NCBI RefSeq assembly: GCF_014270035.1
Contig: NZ_JACNEP010000021.1
Coordinates: 1 to 57,542, forward strand
Direction of reading: 5' to 3'
Length of the DNA: 57,542 nucleotides
Origin: Neptunicella marina
GTDB lineage: Bacteria > Pseudomonadota > Gammaproteobacteria > Enterobacterales > Alteromonadaceae
Shown here: one piece after another, positions 19,604 to 31,387 of the stretch
How the letters are laid out: every line of letters starts with the position of its first letter
Position numbering within the stretch: the first letter of the stretch is position 1
The notes under the pieces: generated by a model
What the model was told of the DNA's origin: nothing
Databases searched by the model: none
Seen by the model: only the letters and a program-made list of their open reading frames with translations
Translations under genes and position numbers: made by a program

Positions 19604-21211
19604 ATGAAACAACGAATGAATCTTTGCATACTGTTATCTTTATTTATACTGCTGAACTCATCATTAGCTTTCGCTGCAGAAACCCCTGATTTTGAGCATT
19701 TAGACAGTTTGTTACCCACCGAACCTAAACTCCCGAAAAATGTATGTGAACAATTAAGTGCAAACCTTGTTGCACATAACTGGCGGTTAGCAGATGAAAT
19801 TGATAACGATCCTAAAAACTCCAGCCCCGATTCGCAGCGCATTCAAACAGCATTAGATAACTGCGCTGCAGGCAGCGCGGTGAAATTAGTTACTAATGAA
19901 AAAAATAACGCCTTTCTGAGTGGTCCTTTGTCTATTCCTTCAGGCGTTACATTGTGGGTAGATAAAAATGTCACCCTGTTCGCCTCGCGTAGTCCAGCTG
20001 ATTACGATTTGGGTGATGGAATTTGTGGTGATGCACTGCCTAAAATTAAAAATCGTTGTCAAACCTGGATCACTGCCACTGACACAGTTAACAGCGGCAT
20101 AGTGGGGGAAGGCGCATTAGATGGACGTGGTGGAAGTGTTCTTACATCAGGTAAACGTGCATTTAAAAGTACATGGTGGGATCTATCCATGCAAAGCAAA
20201 GCCAAAGTAAAACTTGAGCAAAACAATCCACGTATGTTGCACGTGGATGGTGGCAAAAACTTTACCCTGTATAAAATCAGTCTGTTCAACTCACCTAAAT
20301 TCCATTTTGGCAGTAATGATGTAGACGGTATAACCGTTTGGGGCATCAAGCTGGTCACACCTTCGCTCGCCTACGCAAACCCGGATTATCAGTGTGATGA
20401 GAACGATTTACCGCGCCCCGGTAAACTTGACCAACCCAGCCGTTGTTTTATCCCTGAACTGGTTAAAAATACCGATGGCATCGATCCCGGCACCAGCACG
20501 AATGTCACTCTTGCTTATTCCTTTATCACTACCGGCGATGATAACGTTGCGATAAAATCTGGCGGAAAGAACAAACAAAGCCCCGCAAGCCGCCATCATC
20601 TCTACGCACACAATCATTTTTATTACGGACACGGTATGTCGATTGGCAGTGAAACCGATGCGGGCGTGCATGACATCAAAATTTGGGATTTGGTAGTAGA
20701 TGGCAATGACAGCGGCCATGGGGTTGGCTTGCGCATAAAGTCTGATGGTAAACGTGGCGGTAACGTAACAAATGTGACCTATGACGGCGTATGCATGCGC
20801 CGTGTGAAAGAGCCTTTGGTTTTCAGTCCTTATTACAGCTCAACCAAATCCACCAAACTGCCGCCCAGTATGCAAAACATAACAGTGCGCAATTTCAATT
20901 ATGTGGATTACCCCAAAGCGAAATACAATAAAACGGTGATTAATTTAAGCGGTTACAAAACAGATAAACTGATTAACCCGTTGGGTTTAACGCTGGATAA
21001 CGTGGTATTCCCACGTCAGCCCAGAGTACGTGATAAGCATCACCATAATATCCATTTCACCCTGGGTAAAGGGCAGGTTGTGAACTTTCCACTGTTAGGT
21101 ACCGATACCAATTCAGTGACCGATTTACGCGATCCTTCTCTGACCGGACAGGCTCCTTATTCGTGCGACGATAAGTTTAAGGCATTCCCATCGCCAGCAT
21201 CACCAATTTAA
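19604..21211 (+). CDS. Secreted polygalacturonase, glycoside hydrolase family 28
   Basis: GH28 enzymes hydrolyse alpha-1,4 bonds of polygalacturonic acid in pectin by an inverting mechanism. The ATG at 19604 gives 535 residues with a signal peptide (MKQRMNLCILLSLFILLNSS... ending AFA-AE). An upstream in-frame start (19556) would put 16 polar residues before it and is rejected. All family motifs are present: NTD (289-291), GDD with Asp312 and Asp313, GHG with His343, and RIK (377-379). The enzyme should therefore be active. It stands alone between motX and the ast genes, with its own terminator and no other pectin genes nearby. Exo- versus endo-action is not resolved. Confidence 0.93.
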   Translation: MKQRMNLCILLSLFILLNSSLAFAAETPDFEHLDSLLPTEPKLPKNVCEQLSANLVAHNWRLADEIDNDPKNSSPDSQRIQTALDNCAAGSAVKLVTNEKNNAFLSGPLSIPSGVTLWVDKNVTLFASRSPADYDLGDGICGDALPKIKNRCQTWITATDTVNSGIVGEGALDGRGGSVLTSGKRAFKSTWWDLSMQSKAKVKLEQNNPRMLHVDGGKNFTLYKISLFNSPKFHFGSNDVDGITVWGIKLVTPSLAYANPDYQCDENDLPRPGKLDQPSRCFIPELVKNTDGIDPGTSTNVTLAYSFITTGDDNVAIKSGGKNKQSPASRHHLYAHNHFYYGHGMSIGSETDAGVHDIKIWDLVVDGNDSGHGVGLRIKSDGKRGGNVTNVTYDGVCMRRVKEPLVFSPYYSSTKSTKLPPSMQNITVRNFNYVDYPKAKYNKTVINLSGYKTDKLINPLGLTLDNVVFPRQPRVRDKHHHNIHFTLGKGQVVNFPLLGTDTNSVTDLRDPSLTGQAPYSCDDKFKAFPSPASPI

Positions 21212-21228
21212 TCTGCATCGCACGCAAT

Positions 21229-21253
21229 AAAAAGCCCCTGTCGGGGCTTTTTT
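21229..21253. terminator. Bidirectional intrinsic terminator
   Basis: A stem AGCCCC/GGGGCT with a TGTC loop is flanked by A and T runs, between the converging polygalacturonase gene and the DUF1338 gene. It can serve both directions. Confidence 0.9.
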
Positions 21254-21274
21254 ATTATGCTTTAGTAACTTGAG

Positions 21275-22072
21275 TTACATCGCATTGGTGCTTTCAAAAA
21301 TTTTGTCAGCAGATGCGGCAACAAAACCGGTATAAATTTTACCGTCTGCCATTTTGTAACGTTGCGCGAATTCATAGAAACAGCTTGGAATGGCAACCTT
21401 TTTATCACTGAACTGCACATCCATTTTATCGGCCATGGTTGATGATTGTGCTAAACATACATCTTCACCGCCTTTAATTTCACCACCAGAGGTGTTCAAC
21501 ACAAAACCTGCGTTTTTAAGTGCATCGTTAACCTCAGATAACTCTGAGTAACCCGTCAGGTAATTTACGCTCACTGTGAAGTGGTTAGCACGATATCCCC
21601 ACGCCGACATCCAGGCCGCGTATTCAGACTCGGCTAACAGCGTTTGGTAATCTTCACTGGACACCTGCCAGTGCGTACCTGAGTACAGGAAGTTATCTGC
21701 AGTGACTGCATCTTCTTCTACTTGCTCAACCATGTTTTTCACGATGGCTTGTAGTTCCGGTGAAAATTCCTCAACTAACAACTCACTGATAAACACTTTG
21801 GGTTTAGTGTCATCAGGATGCTCAAAATGCTTGGCTTTGAGTTTTTTCTGCTCAAAGTTGTACTGACCTTTTTCTTCATAACCCAATGCTAAGAAGTGTG
21901 CCGCCAGTTTATCCAATGCAACTTTTTCCAGATTAAAGGTACGCAGTGCAATGTGATCATTAATAATGTCGTCACCTTTGCCCAGTAGCTGATGTACTTT
22001 TTCTGCCGACGGGGTAATGGCAATATAATCCTGCCACAGGTGAGTAAATAGGGTGTCAATGTTGTTATGCAT
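21275..22072 (-). CDS. DUF1338 family protein (2-oxoadipate dioxygenase/decarboxylase-like)
   Basis: Longer DUF1338 members (HglS/YdcJ) are iron enzymes that turn 2-oxoadipate into 2-hydroxyglutarate; for short members such as this one the substrate is not established. The ATG at 22072 gives 265 residues; an upstream TTG (22084) is possible. Candidate metal ligands typical of the vicinal-oxygen-chelate fold are His40 (in NDHIALRTFN), His in NHFTVSVNYL and Glu in SCFYEFAQRY. It is the last gene of the astC-astA-astD run, 90 nt after astD, and shares a terminator with the gene facing it. The position suggests a role in amino-acid breakdown. Confidence 0.85.
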   Translation of the reverse strand: MHNNIDTLFTHLWQDYIAITPSAEKVHQLLGKGDDIINDHIALRTFNLEKVALDKLAAHFLALGYEEKGQYNFEQKKLKAKHFEHPDDTKPKVFISELLVEEFSPELQAIVKNMVEQVEEDAVTADNFLYSGTHWQVSSEDYQTLLAESEYAAWMSAWGYRANHFTVSVNYLTGYSELSEVNDALKNAGFVLNTSGGEIKGGEDVCLAQSSTMADKMDVQFSDKKVAIPSCFYEFAQRYKMADGKIYTGFVAASADKIFESTNAM

Positions 22073-22162
22073 GGGATCTCTCAAATAGTCACAAACACGA
22101 TTATCAGTTACTTACATCATACGGCAATGCACCAAACCAATATTGATTTGGCGCAATCAAGC

Positions 22163-23638
<1,476 letters not shown>

Positions 23639-24655
23639 TTACAATTTAATCGGTGAGAACCGAACCATCTCACCGTCCTGAACATCCAGTGCTGCCGCTG
23701 TTTGTGCAGACATCACCAAATGCTCATCTTCAAAGGTAGATTCAGCCGCGACACCACGGAAATTTTCTACTTTGGTATTGATAATAATGTGTGTAACGGT
23801 TTTTTGTGGCTGAGCAATTTTCACCGCTGCACGCTCACTGGCTTGCACAGTTCGAATATGCTGAACATTAGCTTCCACTGTTGGGCCAGCATCAAAAATA
23901 TCCACATATCCGCGGCAGCTAAAGCCTTCTGAATGCAACAAGCGCAGCGCAGGACGTGTTTTTTCATGCACCTGGCCAATCACAGCTTGCGCTTCTTTGC
24001 TAAGCAAGCTGACATAAATCGGATACTTAGGCATCAATTCAGCGATAAAGCCCTTTTGACCGATACCGGTCAGGTAATCCACAGTTGGGAAGTCCATTGA
24101 GAAAAAGTGCTCTTCCAGCCACTTCCAGAAAGGTGAATTACCATTTTCGTCCGAAACGCCACGCATTTCAGCAATCACTCGTTCAGAAAAGCGATGAGCA
24201 TGCTCAGCAATAAACAGGAAGCGGAATTTAGACAGGAATCTACCGTTATAACCTTCACGCGCTTGCTCACGTAAAAACAAAGTGCAGATTTCCGACACAC
24301 CTGTGTAATCATTACAGCAGGTCAAAATATCAATCGGGTTATAAACGTTAAGCTCGCGAGAAGCATGAACCACTTTACCCATATGGTAGTGGTAAAACGC
24401 ATCATCCAGGCCTACTGCCGCCTGAATGCCGCTGGTCCCCACTACTTCACCGGTGTCAGTGTTTTCCATCACAAACAGGTAACTTTCCGGCCCGGGCTTA
24501 ATCACATCTTGTTTAAACGAATGAATTGACTGCGATATTTTTTTATTCAGCAATTCATCATTAACCGGAAGCGAGGTGAATCCAACACCAGACTCCACTG
24601 CGCATTGGCTAAGCGCAGCAAAGTCATCCTGTTGTATAGGTCTGATTATCATCAT
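23639..24655 (-). CDS. astA: Arginine N-succinyltransferase
   Basis: AstA transfers succinate from succinyl-CoA to arginine, the first step of the AST pathway. The 338-residue product starts MMIIRPIQQDDFAALSQCA; either of the two first ATGs could serve. Family segments include SYLFVMENTDTGEVVGTSGI (about 57), GRFLSKFRFLFIAEH (about 137) and the PKYPIYVSLL block (about 210). It lies 25 nt after astC and 9 nt before astD, so the three are one operon. Confidence 0.95.
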   Translation of the reverse strand: MMIIRPIQQDDFAALSQCAVESGVGFTSLPVNDELLNKKISQSIHSFKQDVIKPGPESYLFVMENTDTGEVVGTSGIQAAVGLDDAFYHYHMGKVVHASRELNVYNPIDILTCCNDYTGVSEICTLFLREQAREGYNGRFLSKFRFLFIAEHAHRFSERVIAEMRGVSDENGNSPFWKWLEEHFFSMDFPTVDYLTGIGQKGFIAELMPKYPIYVSLLSKEAQAVIGQVHEKTRPALRLLHSEGFSCRGYVDIFDAGPTVEANVQHIRTVQASERAAVKIAQPQKTVTHIIINTKVENFRGVAAESTFEDEHLVMSAQTAAALDVQDGEMVRFSPIKL

Positions 24656-24680
24656 AGCAATATGCTCCGATGTGAATCAG

Positions 24681-25898
<1,218 letters not shown>

Positions 25899-26117
25899 TC
25901 AATCGGTCGGGTTATCCAGAGTGGATTAAAAAAATTGTCGACATTATTCCAGAACAAAGTCTGTTTGTCTGCAAAAGTTACGCATAGCAATCGCTTAAGA
26001 ATAAAGGGATTGAGCTACAATTGCAGATTTTTTGAATAACTATTTAATAATTTTTTATTCTAAAATAAAGCAAACAGTGAGAATAAATAAAACGAAAGAA
26101 GAAAGCGACAGAATTGT

Positions 26118-27275
26118 TTAATTTTCGTCAGATGTATTGGTTGTCATAGATAAATCGAGCTTACCTAAATTGGTGCTTTTTAGTATCGCAAGCGAGCCCT
26201 TAGGCATGTGGAAATGCTGTAAATATTGCTTTGCCTCGTCTGTCGTAATTAGCTTACTGTCACGTAATAAACGGAAGCGGGTGTAGGCAACAGATTGAGT
26301 TAAAATTTTTGCCATTGGTGTCATTTTTGTCATCGGCATATCTTTGGCAAATTCTGACATTGCATGATTTATGTACACACGTCGCATATCCATGCGTTCT
26401 ATAATTTTTACTGAAAGAGCTGCACCATATTGCATCATTAAATCGCGCAGGAAGTCGGCATCCGGCTGCAATTCCCGTAGCGCGTCATATTCAGATTTTA
26501 ACTGGCCATCCTGAGCTTCTTTTAGCGCTTCCTGCAATACCTGATCGAACAAGCGAAAATACAAACGTATAACTGCAATATAACCAATGTTATGCAGCAT
26601 ACCGAGTGTAAATAACATGCCTTCATCCTGCCCCTTTAACTGAGCCAGCTTACGGCAACAGATTGCAGTGCCAATGGAATTAGCCCACAAGCGCGATTTA
26701 ATTGAGGGATAGGGATCGGTGATTTGTGGCAACCATCGTCGCATTGCCATTGAAGGCACCACCATTTTTAGATTTTCAATCCCAATAAAACTCAAAGCCA
26801 TTCGCAAATTATCGACTGCGATCCCTTTACCGCGCTTATCAAACCTGCGGTATTTGGGCATATTCACCATTTTAATCAGGTCTTTAACCAACCAGGGCAT
26901 GGTTGCAATCACTGGTTCAATTCTGCCAATAGACGATGCTCTGACATTTAGAATATCCAGCGCATCAGGCATACTTTCATTGATCCCCAAAACTTTGCTA
27001 TAGAGGGTATCTGTGTCTTCCAGTTCCTGCTTAAAGCGGGCTAATATCTCATGATGCAACTGAGTTAAAATTGTCTGTTTGGTTGTTTGCCAGGATTTAT
27101 CGTTTAATTGCCGGTCGCGCACGGCAAGCTTTTCTACGCGCAATAACTCACGTGCAGCTTCATTGGTTGCAGGTGAGATATCCGGACTGGTACCAACAAT
27201 ATCTTTGGCCTGACCTAAATCCATCATCAGAGTATGGATGCGGGTGTTAATGTCGGTGATGATGGCAGTTGTCAT
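26118..27275 (-). CDS. HDOD domain protein
   Basis: HDOD proteins resemble HD phosphohydrolases but usually lack the metal site, and serve signalling or regulation. The 385-residue product has the domain at about residues 105-300, beginning SSIGRIEPVIATMPWLVKDL and including NLRMALSFIGIENLKMVVPS and GMLFTLGMLHNIGYIAVIRL. The segment MLHNIG stands where HD proteins carry HD, so His-Asn replaces His-Asp and catalysis is unlikely. The N-terminal 100 residues are helical and without a known domain. It lies between pabA (85 nt downstream) and astC and may be its own unit. Partners are unknown. Confidence 0.8.
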   Translation of the reverse strand: MTTAIITDINTRIHTLMMDLGQAKDIVGTSPDISPATNEAARELLRVEKLAVRDRQLNDKSWQTTKQTILTQLHHEILARFKQELEDTDTLYSKVLGINESMPDALDILNVRASSIGRIEPVIATMPWLVKDLIKMVNMPKYRRFDKRGKGIAVDNLRMALSFIGIENLKMVVPSMAMRRWLPQITDPYPSIKSRLWANSIGTAICCRKLAQLKGQDEGMLFTLGMLHNIGYIAVIRLYFRLFDQVLQEALKEAQDGQLKSEYDALRELQPDADFLRDLMMQYGAALSVKIIERMDMRRVYINHAMSEFAKDMPMTKMTPMAKILTQSVAYTRFRLLRDSKLITTDEAKQYLQHFHMPKGSLAILKSTNLGKLDLSMTTNTSDEN

Positions 27276-27360
27276 ATAATAAATTCGTTTCTTATTCTTG
27301 TTCTGTATCGGTCTAACTGCGCGTTTTTACAATAAAAATACACAATTGCTCTGCTAACTT

Positions 27361-27963
27361 TTATGCAGCACTTGTGTTAAGTGCGTAATAGTGAAGAAAA
27401 TTACGCAAAACCTGATGCCCCTGCTCTGTCATCACAGATTCCGGATGAAACTGTACACCACAGATTGGCAACGTCTTATGTTCAATTGCCATAACCGCCT
27501 CGATACTGCCATCAGGATAGGTACTTCTGGCGCTGATAATGAATTCGTCACTAATGGATTGTTCCTTTAGCACCAGAGAATGATACCTTGTTGCAACAAA
27601 AGGCGTGCTTAGATCTTTAAATAATTTATCACCGCTGACTATAAGCTCAGAGGTTTTACCGTGTCTGACTTTATCGGCCCGTACCACACTGGCACCAAAT
27701 ACCTGCCCAATAGCCTGATGACCCAGGCAAACACCTAAAATAGGTATTTTACCCGCAAAGTACCGGATAGCCTGCAAACTAATGCCAGCCTCATTAGGCG
27801 TACAAGGCCCCGGTGATATCACCAGAAAATCAGGTGCAAGTCGTTCGATCTCATTCAAATCGCACTCATCGTTACGAATAACCCTGACATCCTGTCCCAG
27901 TTCGCGAAAGTAACGGCTGAGGTTGTGACTGAAAGAATCGTAATTATCAATCAGCAACAACAT
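27361..27963 (-). CDS. pabA: Aminodeoxychorismate synthase glutaminase subunit
   Basis: PabA releases ammonia from glutamine for PabB to make aminodeoxychorismate, a folate precursor; in many bacteria the same subunit also serves anthranilate synthase (TrpG). The 200-residue class I glutamine amidotransferase begins MLLLIDNYDSFSHNL. It has the catalytic Cys in GVCLGHQAIGQ (about residue 78) and the His-Glu pair in GVQFHPESVMTEQG (about 171). PabA and TrpG cannot be told apart by motifs; no trpE or other trp biosynthetic gene is near, and pabA commonly neighbours argD/astC. It starts 1 nt before the end of trpS context, forming a tight unit. Confidence 0.85.
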   Translation of the reverse strand: MLLLIDNYDSFSHNLSRYFRELGQDVRVIRNDECDLNEIERLAPDFLVISPGPCTPNEAGISLQAIRYFAGKIPILGVCLGHQAIGQVFGASVVRADKVRHGKTSELIVSGDKLFKDLSTPFVATRYHSLVLKEQSISDEFIISARSTYPDGSIEAVMAIEHKTLPICGVQFHPESVMTEQGHQVLRNFLHYYALNTSAA

Positions 27964-27964
27964 A

Positions 27965-28969
27965 TTAAGGGCGTGGAATAAAACCTACGGCTTCATAAAC
28001 CCTGGCCAGAGTTTGTGCCGCTCTGGCACTGGCTTTTTCTGAGCCTTCACGCATGATACGGTCCAATTCAGCACGGTCATTACGTAACGCCTCAAATCGA
28101 GTCTGAATCGGTTCAATCAATGCCACCACTGCATCAGCCACATCCGCTTTCAAATGGCCGTACATTTTATCTTCATATTTGGGTACCAATGATTCGATTG
28201 TCTCACCGGTTGCACCTGACAACAGTGTTAATAAATTGGATACACCCGCTTTTTCTTTAGGGTCAAAATAAATGCGTGCCTGTTCATCTGAATCTGTCAC
28301 CGCCCGTTTAATTTTTTTAGCGATTTTTTTAGGTTCTTCCAACAATCCGATAAAGTTATTCACGTTATCGTCAGATTTGGACATTTTCTTTGCAGGATCC
28401 TGCAAACTCATAATACGTGCACCAAATTCCGGGATATATGGCTCAGGAATGGTAAAAGTATCGCCGTACTGATTATTAAACCGGTTCGCAACATCACGAC
28501 TTAGTTCGAGATGCTGTTTTTGGTCATCGCCTACCGGCACTTGCTGCGCCTGATACAGTAAAATATCCGCTGCCATTAGCGTTGGATAGGTAAACAAACC
28601 GGCATTGATATTAGTTACATTACGTGCTGATTTGTCTTTAAACTGTGTCATACGATTGAGTTCACCCATCTGGGTGTAACAATTTAACACCCATGCCAGT
28701 TGAGCATGTTCCGGCACATGTGACTGCATAAAAATGGTACTTTGCGTTGGGTCAATTCCACATGCGATATACAGGGCCAGTCCGTCCAGGCACGCATTAC
28801 GCAATGCCTGGGGATCCTGTCGAACAGTAATCGCATGCAAATCAACCAGCATATACAGACAATCATATTCTGATTGCATGGACACCCATTGCTTCAGCGC
28901 CCCCATGTAGTTACCAATAGTTAGTTGACCTGATGGCTGACAGCCGCTTAATACAATGGGTTTTGTCAT
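27965..28969 (-). CDS. trpS: Tryptophanyl-tRNA synthetase
   Basis: TrpS charges tRNA-Trp. The 334-residue class I synthetase has its nucleotide-binding start [20 protein letters not shown] (about 9-28), where TIGN stands for the HIGH motif, and the KMSKS loop in [11 protein letters not shown] (about 193-203). The fold is complete and the length matches E. coli TrpS. It follows rpe by 29 nt and precedes pabA by 1 nt, so rpe-trpS-pabA is likely one transcript. Confidence 0.97.
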   Translation of the reverse strand: MTKPIVLSGCQPSGQLTIGNYMGALKQWVSMQSEYDCLYMLVDLHAITVRQDPQALRNACLDGLALYIACGIDPTQSTIFMQSHVPEHAQLAWVLNCYTQMGELNRMTQFKDKSARNVTNINAGLFTYPTLMAADILLYQAQQVPVGDDQKQHLELSRDVANRFNNQYGDTFTIPEPYIPEFGARIMSLQDPAKKMSKSDDNVNNFIGLLEEPKKIAKKIKRAVTDSDEQARIYFDPKEKAGVSNLLTLLSGATGETIESLVPKYEDKMYGHLKADVADAVVALIEPIQTRFEALRNDRAELDRIMREGSEKASARAAQTLARVYEAVGFIPRP

Positions 28970-28998
28970 GATTCTATGCTTCTTATGAGAATGTAAAT

Positions 28999-29685
28999 CT
29001 AGAGTGGGGTTACGGTTTTAACTTCAGCCAGTTCAGTCCGCATATCTTTAATGACCTGCTTGTAATCAGGTTGCCCAAAGATAGCCGATCCTGCGACAAA
29101 GGTATTCGCTCCCGCCTGTGCTATGGCGCGAATATTATCGACTTTTACGCCCCCGTCAATTTCTAATCTGATTTGGCGGCCACTGGAGGCAATTTTCTGT
29201 TTAATCGCCGCCAGCTTATCCAGAGTTTGAGGAATAAATTGTTGCCCACCAAACCCAGGATTAACTGACATAACAAGGATATGGTCAAGCAAATGCATAA
29301 CGTGGTCTAAACAGCTTAGTGGTGTAGCAGGATTGATGGCTAACCCTGCCTGACAACCAAAACTCTTAATTAGCTGTAAACTGCGGTCAACATGCAATGA
29401 AGCTTCCGGATGAAAACTGATCCAATTCGCGCCAGCTTTGGCAAACGATTCAATCATACTATCCACTGGCTGCACCATAAGATGCACATCAATTATCGCT
29501 TCAACACCATAATTGCGCAGCGCCTTGCAAATAGAAGAACCGAAGGTGAGATTTGGCACATAATGATTATCCATCACATCAAAATGCACTATATCTGCCC
29601 CAGCTTCCAATACCAGCTCAACTTCCTGCCCCAAACGAGCGAAGTCAGCAGAAAGAATCGAAGGAGCGATTAAAAAATCCGACAT
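28999..29685 (-). CDS. rpe: Ribulose-phosphate 3-epimerase
   Basis: Rpe interconverts ribulose 5-phosphate and xylulose 5-phosphate in the pentose phosphate pathway. The ATG at 29685 ([20 protein letters not shown]) is chosen because GGTGAG lies just before it; the ATG at 29697 lacks a ribosome binding site. The 228-residue TIM barrel carries [16 protein letters not shown] (about 35), HLMVQP (about 69), [10 protein letters not shown] (about 141) and EIDGGVK (about 174), the metal and phosphate sites. It leads the rpe-trpS-pabA run. Confidence 0.97.
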   Translation of the reverse strand: MSDFLIAPSILSADFARLGQEVELVLEAGADIVHFDVMDNHYVPNLTFGSSICKALRNYGVEAIIDVHLMVQPVDSMIESFAKAGANWISFHPEASLHVDRSLQLIKSFGCQAGLAINPATPLSCLDHVMHLLDHILVMSVNPGFGGQQFIPQTLDKLAAIKQKIASSGRQIRLEIDGGVKVDNIRAIAQAGANTFVAGSAIFGQPDYKQVIKDMRTELAEVKTVTPL

Positions 29686-29752
29686 AAAACTCACCATAAA
29701 ATTAAAGGCTTACTTTACCTCAAATCCCGGCGGAGACAAAGTTAGGTTCAAA

Positions 29753-29788
29753 TGCACCAACAGGTTGCAGCGGGATCAAACTGGTGCA
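29753..29788. promoter_or_regulatory. NtrC-type enhancer sites
   Basis: TGCACCAACAGGTTGCA (29753-29769) fits the NtrC consensus TGCACC-N5-GGTGCA with one mismatch. A perfect TGGTGCA half-site lies at 29782-29788, whose partner half is degenerate. The pair sits about 160-190 bp upstream of the presumed start of the porin transcript, a normal NtrC enhancer distance. The sites could also act on rpe, though that gene has no sigma-54 element that I see. Confidence 0.6.
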
Positions 29789-29920
29789 ATCAAGGTAAAG
29801 TCAAGATGATATGTTTTAACAGGTAACAAAATTCAACTCGCCATAACATTCTATAAAATTGCTTTATTTTCAATACGTTATAAATTCTAAGGAGCCTCAG
29901 TAATCGATAATTATTAAGTG

Positions 29921-29936
29921 GGTATCGAAATTGCTC
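29921..29936 (+). promoter_or_regulatory. Possible sigma-54 promoter of the porin gene
   Basis: GG (29921-29922) and GC (29933-29934) are 10 bp apart, as sigma-54 requires, in GGTATCGAAATTGCT. The -12 block TTGCT is strong and the -24 block GGTAT is weaker than the consensus GGCAC. Transcription would start near 29946, about 25 nt before the ATG. No good sigma-70 promoter is evident. Confidence 0.5.
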
Positions 29937-29970
29937 ATATATCAAGCAATAACAAAAAGGAGACAACAAC

Positions 29971-30636
29971 ATGAACAAGCTAAAACTAATACTCGCAGCA
30001 ACCCCTTTTCTGGCTGTATCCGGAATGGCACAGGCGGAATTTTCGACCAACTTTGGTGTAACCAGTAACTACCTTTGGCGTGGTGTCACCCAAAGTGCTG
30101 ATAAAGCATCCGTTTCAGGTGGGCTTGATGTAAGTAGCGAATCGGGTGTTTATGCCGGTACCTGGATTGGTACCATTGATTGGGGTCAGGGCGGTGGTTA
30201 TGAAAATGACTACTACATTGGTTACAGTGGTGAAACCGATGGTTTTGGTTATGACGTAGGCTACATTTATTATGCTTATCCTGAAACTGAATACGATGAC
30301 TCTAACTTTGGCGAGCTTTACTTCAACGGTAGTGTAGGTGCTTTTGGTTTTGGTGTTGCATACACTGTCAATAGTGATGCCGACGATGATGCAGTATTCG
30401 GTAAAGGCGATCTGTATTACAGTGTTAGCTATACAGCAGATCTGGTCAATGATTACACTTTAGGTGTCACACTAGGTCATTACTCATTTGATGTGCCAAA
30501 CTCGGGTGATGTTGATTACAGCCATGTTCAACTGGATTTAGGCAAAGGCGATTTCACTTTCAGCGTATCAAAAGCAACTGAAGATTCCGGCGACGATGAT
30601 CTTAAACTGTTGGTTAGCTGGGGTACCAGTTTCTAA
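29971..30636 (+). CDS. TorF family putative porin
   Basis: The 221-residue protein has a signal peptide (residues 1-22, ending AQA-EF) and then alternating aromatic and glycine-rich beta-strand segments, such as NFGVTSNYLWRGVTQSADKA (about 26) and a C-terminal strand ending in Phe, all typical of outer-membrane beta-barrels of the TIGR02001 type. Family members often occur beside glnK-amtB, which are not in this window. AAAGGAG precedes the ATG. The upstream region shows NtrC-type sites and a sigma-54-type promoter, so expression in nitrogen limitation is likely. The transported compound is unknown. Confidence 0.8.
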   Translation: MNKLKLILAATPFLAVSGMAQAEFSTNFGVTSNYLWRGVTQSADKASVSGGLDVSSESGVYAGTWIGTIDWGQGGGYENDYYIGYSGETDGFGYDVGYIYYAYPETEYDDSNFGELYFNGSVGAFGFGVAYTVNSDADDDAVFGKGDLYYSVSYTADLVNDYTLGVTLGHYSFDVPNSGDVDYSHVQLDLGKGDFTFSVSKATEDSGDDDLKLLVSWGTSF

Positions 30637-30838
30637 ATTTTATTTTTCAGGGAAAATAAATAGTGCCCGGGTCAGGATGACCTGCTAATAAATACATTTC
30701 AGGCTGAAGTGAATAAGCACACCTTTTTGTACAGTGATGGTCAGCTCAATAAAACCAATAACAAGCTGAGTTGACCTTTTCCTTGCTCTTCCTGCTCAAA
30801 AATAAGACAAACTGGATTGTATTAACGACAAATGCAGT

Positions 30839-30866
30839 TTGTTGATTAATTGAACTGAGGTATAAT
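30839..30866 (+). promoter_or_regulatory. Sigma-70 promoter of the small secreted protein gene
   Basis: TTGTTG (30839-30844) and a perfect TATAAT (30861-30866) are 16 bp apart. A start near 30873 would give a leader of about 27 nt carrying the AGGGAAGGG ribosome binding site. The gap 30637-30838 has only weak inverted repeats after the porin gene. Confidence 0.55.
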
Positions 30867-30899
30867 CCCTTTACGCATTTTATGCAGGGAAGGGTTATC

Positions 30900-31208
30900 A
30901 TGAAAAATTCACTTAAAATTTCAAGCTTTATCGGTGCCTCGATACTTGCAGTTAGTCTGACTGTAACAGGTGTATCAGCTGATAAAACTGATCTTTCCTG
31001 CATATGTAATGACAAAGTTGAGTTCAATAACGCGCTTCCTCAAAGCCATCCAGTTAACCGCTGTGCTAGTTTACATCAGCCTGAAGTAAGCTGGAGTTCC
31101 TGGTTATTTGGCGGTGGTCACTCACGACAGTTCCATTATTTAGATTTACTTGAGTTGTTATCCCGTAGCTCTTCTGAACTTCCCGAGAGAGCCGCAGGCC
31201 GCTCGTGA
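30900..31208 (+). CDS. Small secreted protein, unknown
   Basis: I do not recognise this 102-residue protein. It begins MKNSLKISSFIGASILAVSL and has a signal peptide likely cleaved after VSA (about residue 27). The mature part has three Cys (two in CIC) and a Trp-rich WSSWLFGGGHSRQFHYLDLL segment near residue 67. The ATG at 30900, with GGGAAGGG 5 nt upstream, is preferred to the one at 30882. Its TGA overlaps the GTG start of the next gene (GTGA), so the two are translationally coupled. Confidence 0.6.
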   Translation: MKNSLKISSFIGASILAVSLTVTGVSADKTDLSCICNDKVEFNNALPQSHPVNRCASLHQPEVSWSSWLFGGGHSRQFHYLDLLELLSRSSSELPERAAGRS

Positions 31209-31387
31209 AAAACTGGTGGCGAGTCGTTAAAAGCGTAGCAGCCAGTGCACTCGGTGTGCAGAGTGAAGCCAATCGACAACACGACTTCCAGCAGAACTCC
31301 ATCGTGCCTTATCTGGTGGTCGGCGTCTTATTCTTAGTGCTTTTTATTATTAGCCTGATAACAATTGTTAAACTGGTGGCAAGTTAA
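31205..31387 (+). CDS. DUF2970 family small membrane protein
   Basis: The 60-residue product has the DUF2970 pattern: W-x-V-x-K-S-V-x-A-S-A-x-G-V-Q-S near residues 5-20, then N-R-x-x-D-F, and one membrane helix at about 34-57 (PYLVVGVLFLVLFIISLITI). The start is GTG at 31205, overlapping the stop of the upstream gene. The stop overlaps the stop of dam on the other strand by 4 nt. The family's function is unknown. Confidence 0.85.
   Translation: MKNWWRVVKSVAASALGVQSEANRQHDFQQNSIVPYLVVGVLFLVLFIISLITIVKLVAS

Noticed and set aside
26020-26080. ARG box or sigma-54 promoter upstream of astC
   Set aside because: The best 14-bp match has two mismatches in A+T-rich sequence and no partner at 7 bp; no GG-N10-GC element was found.
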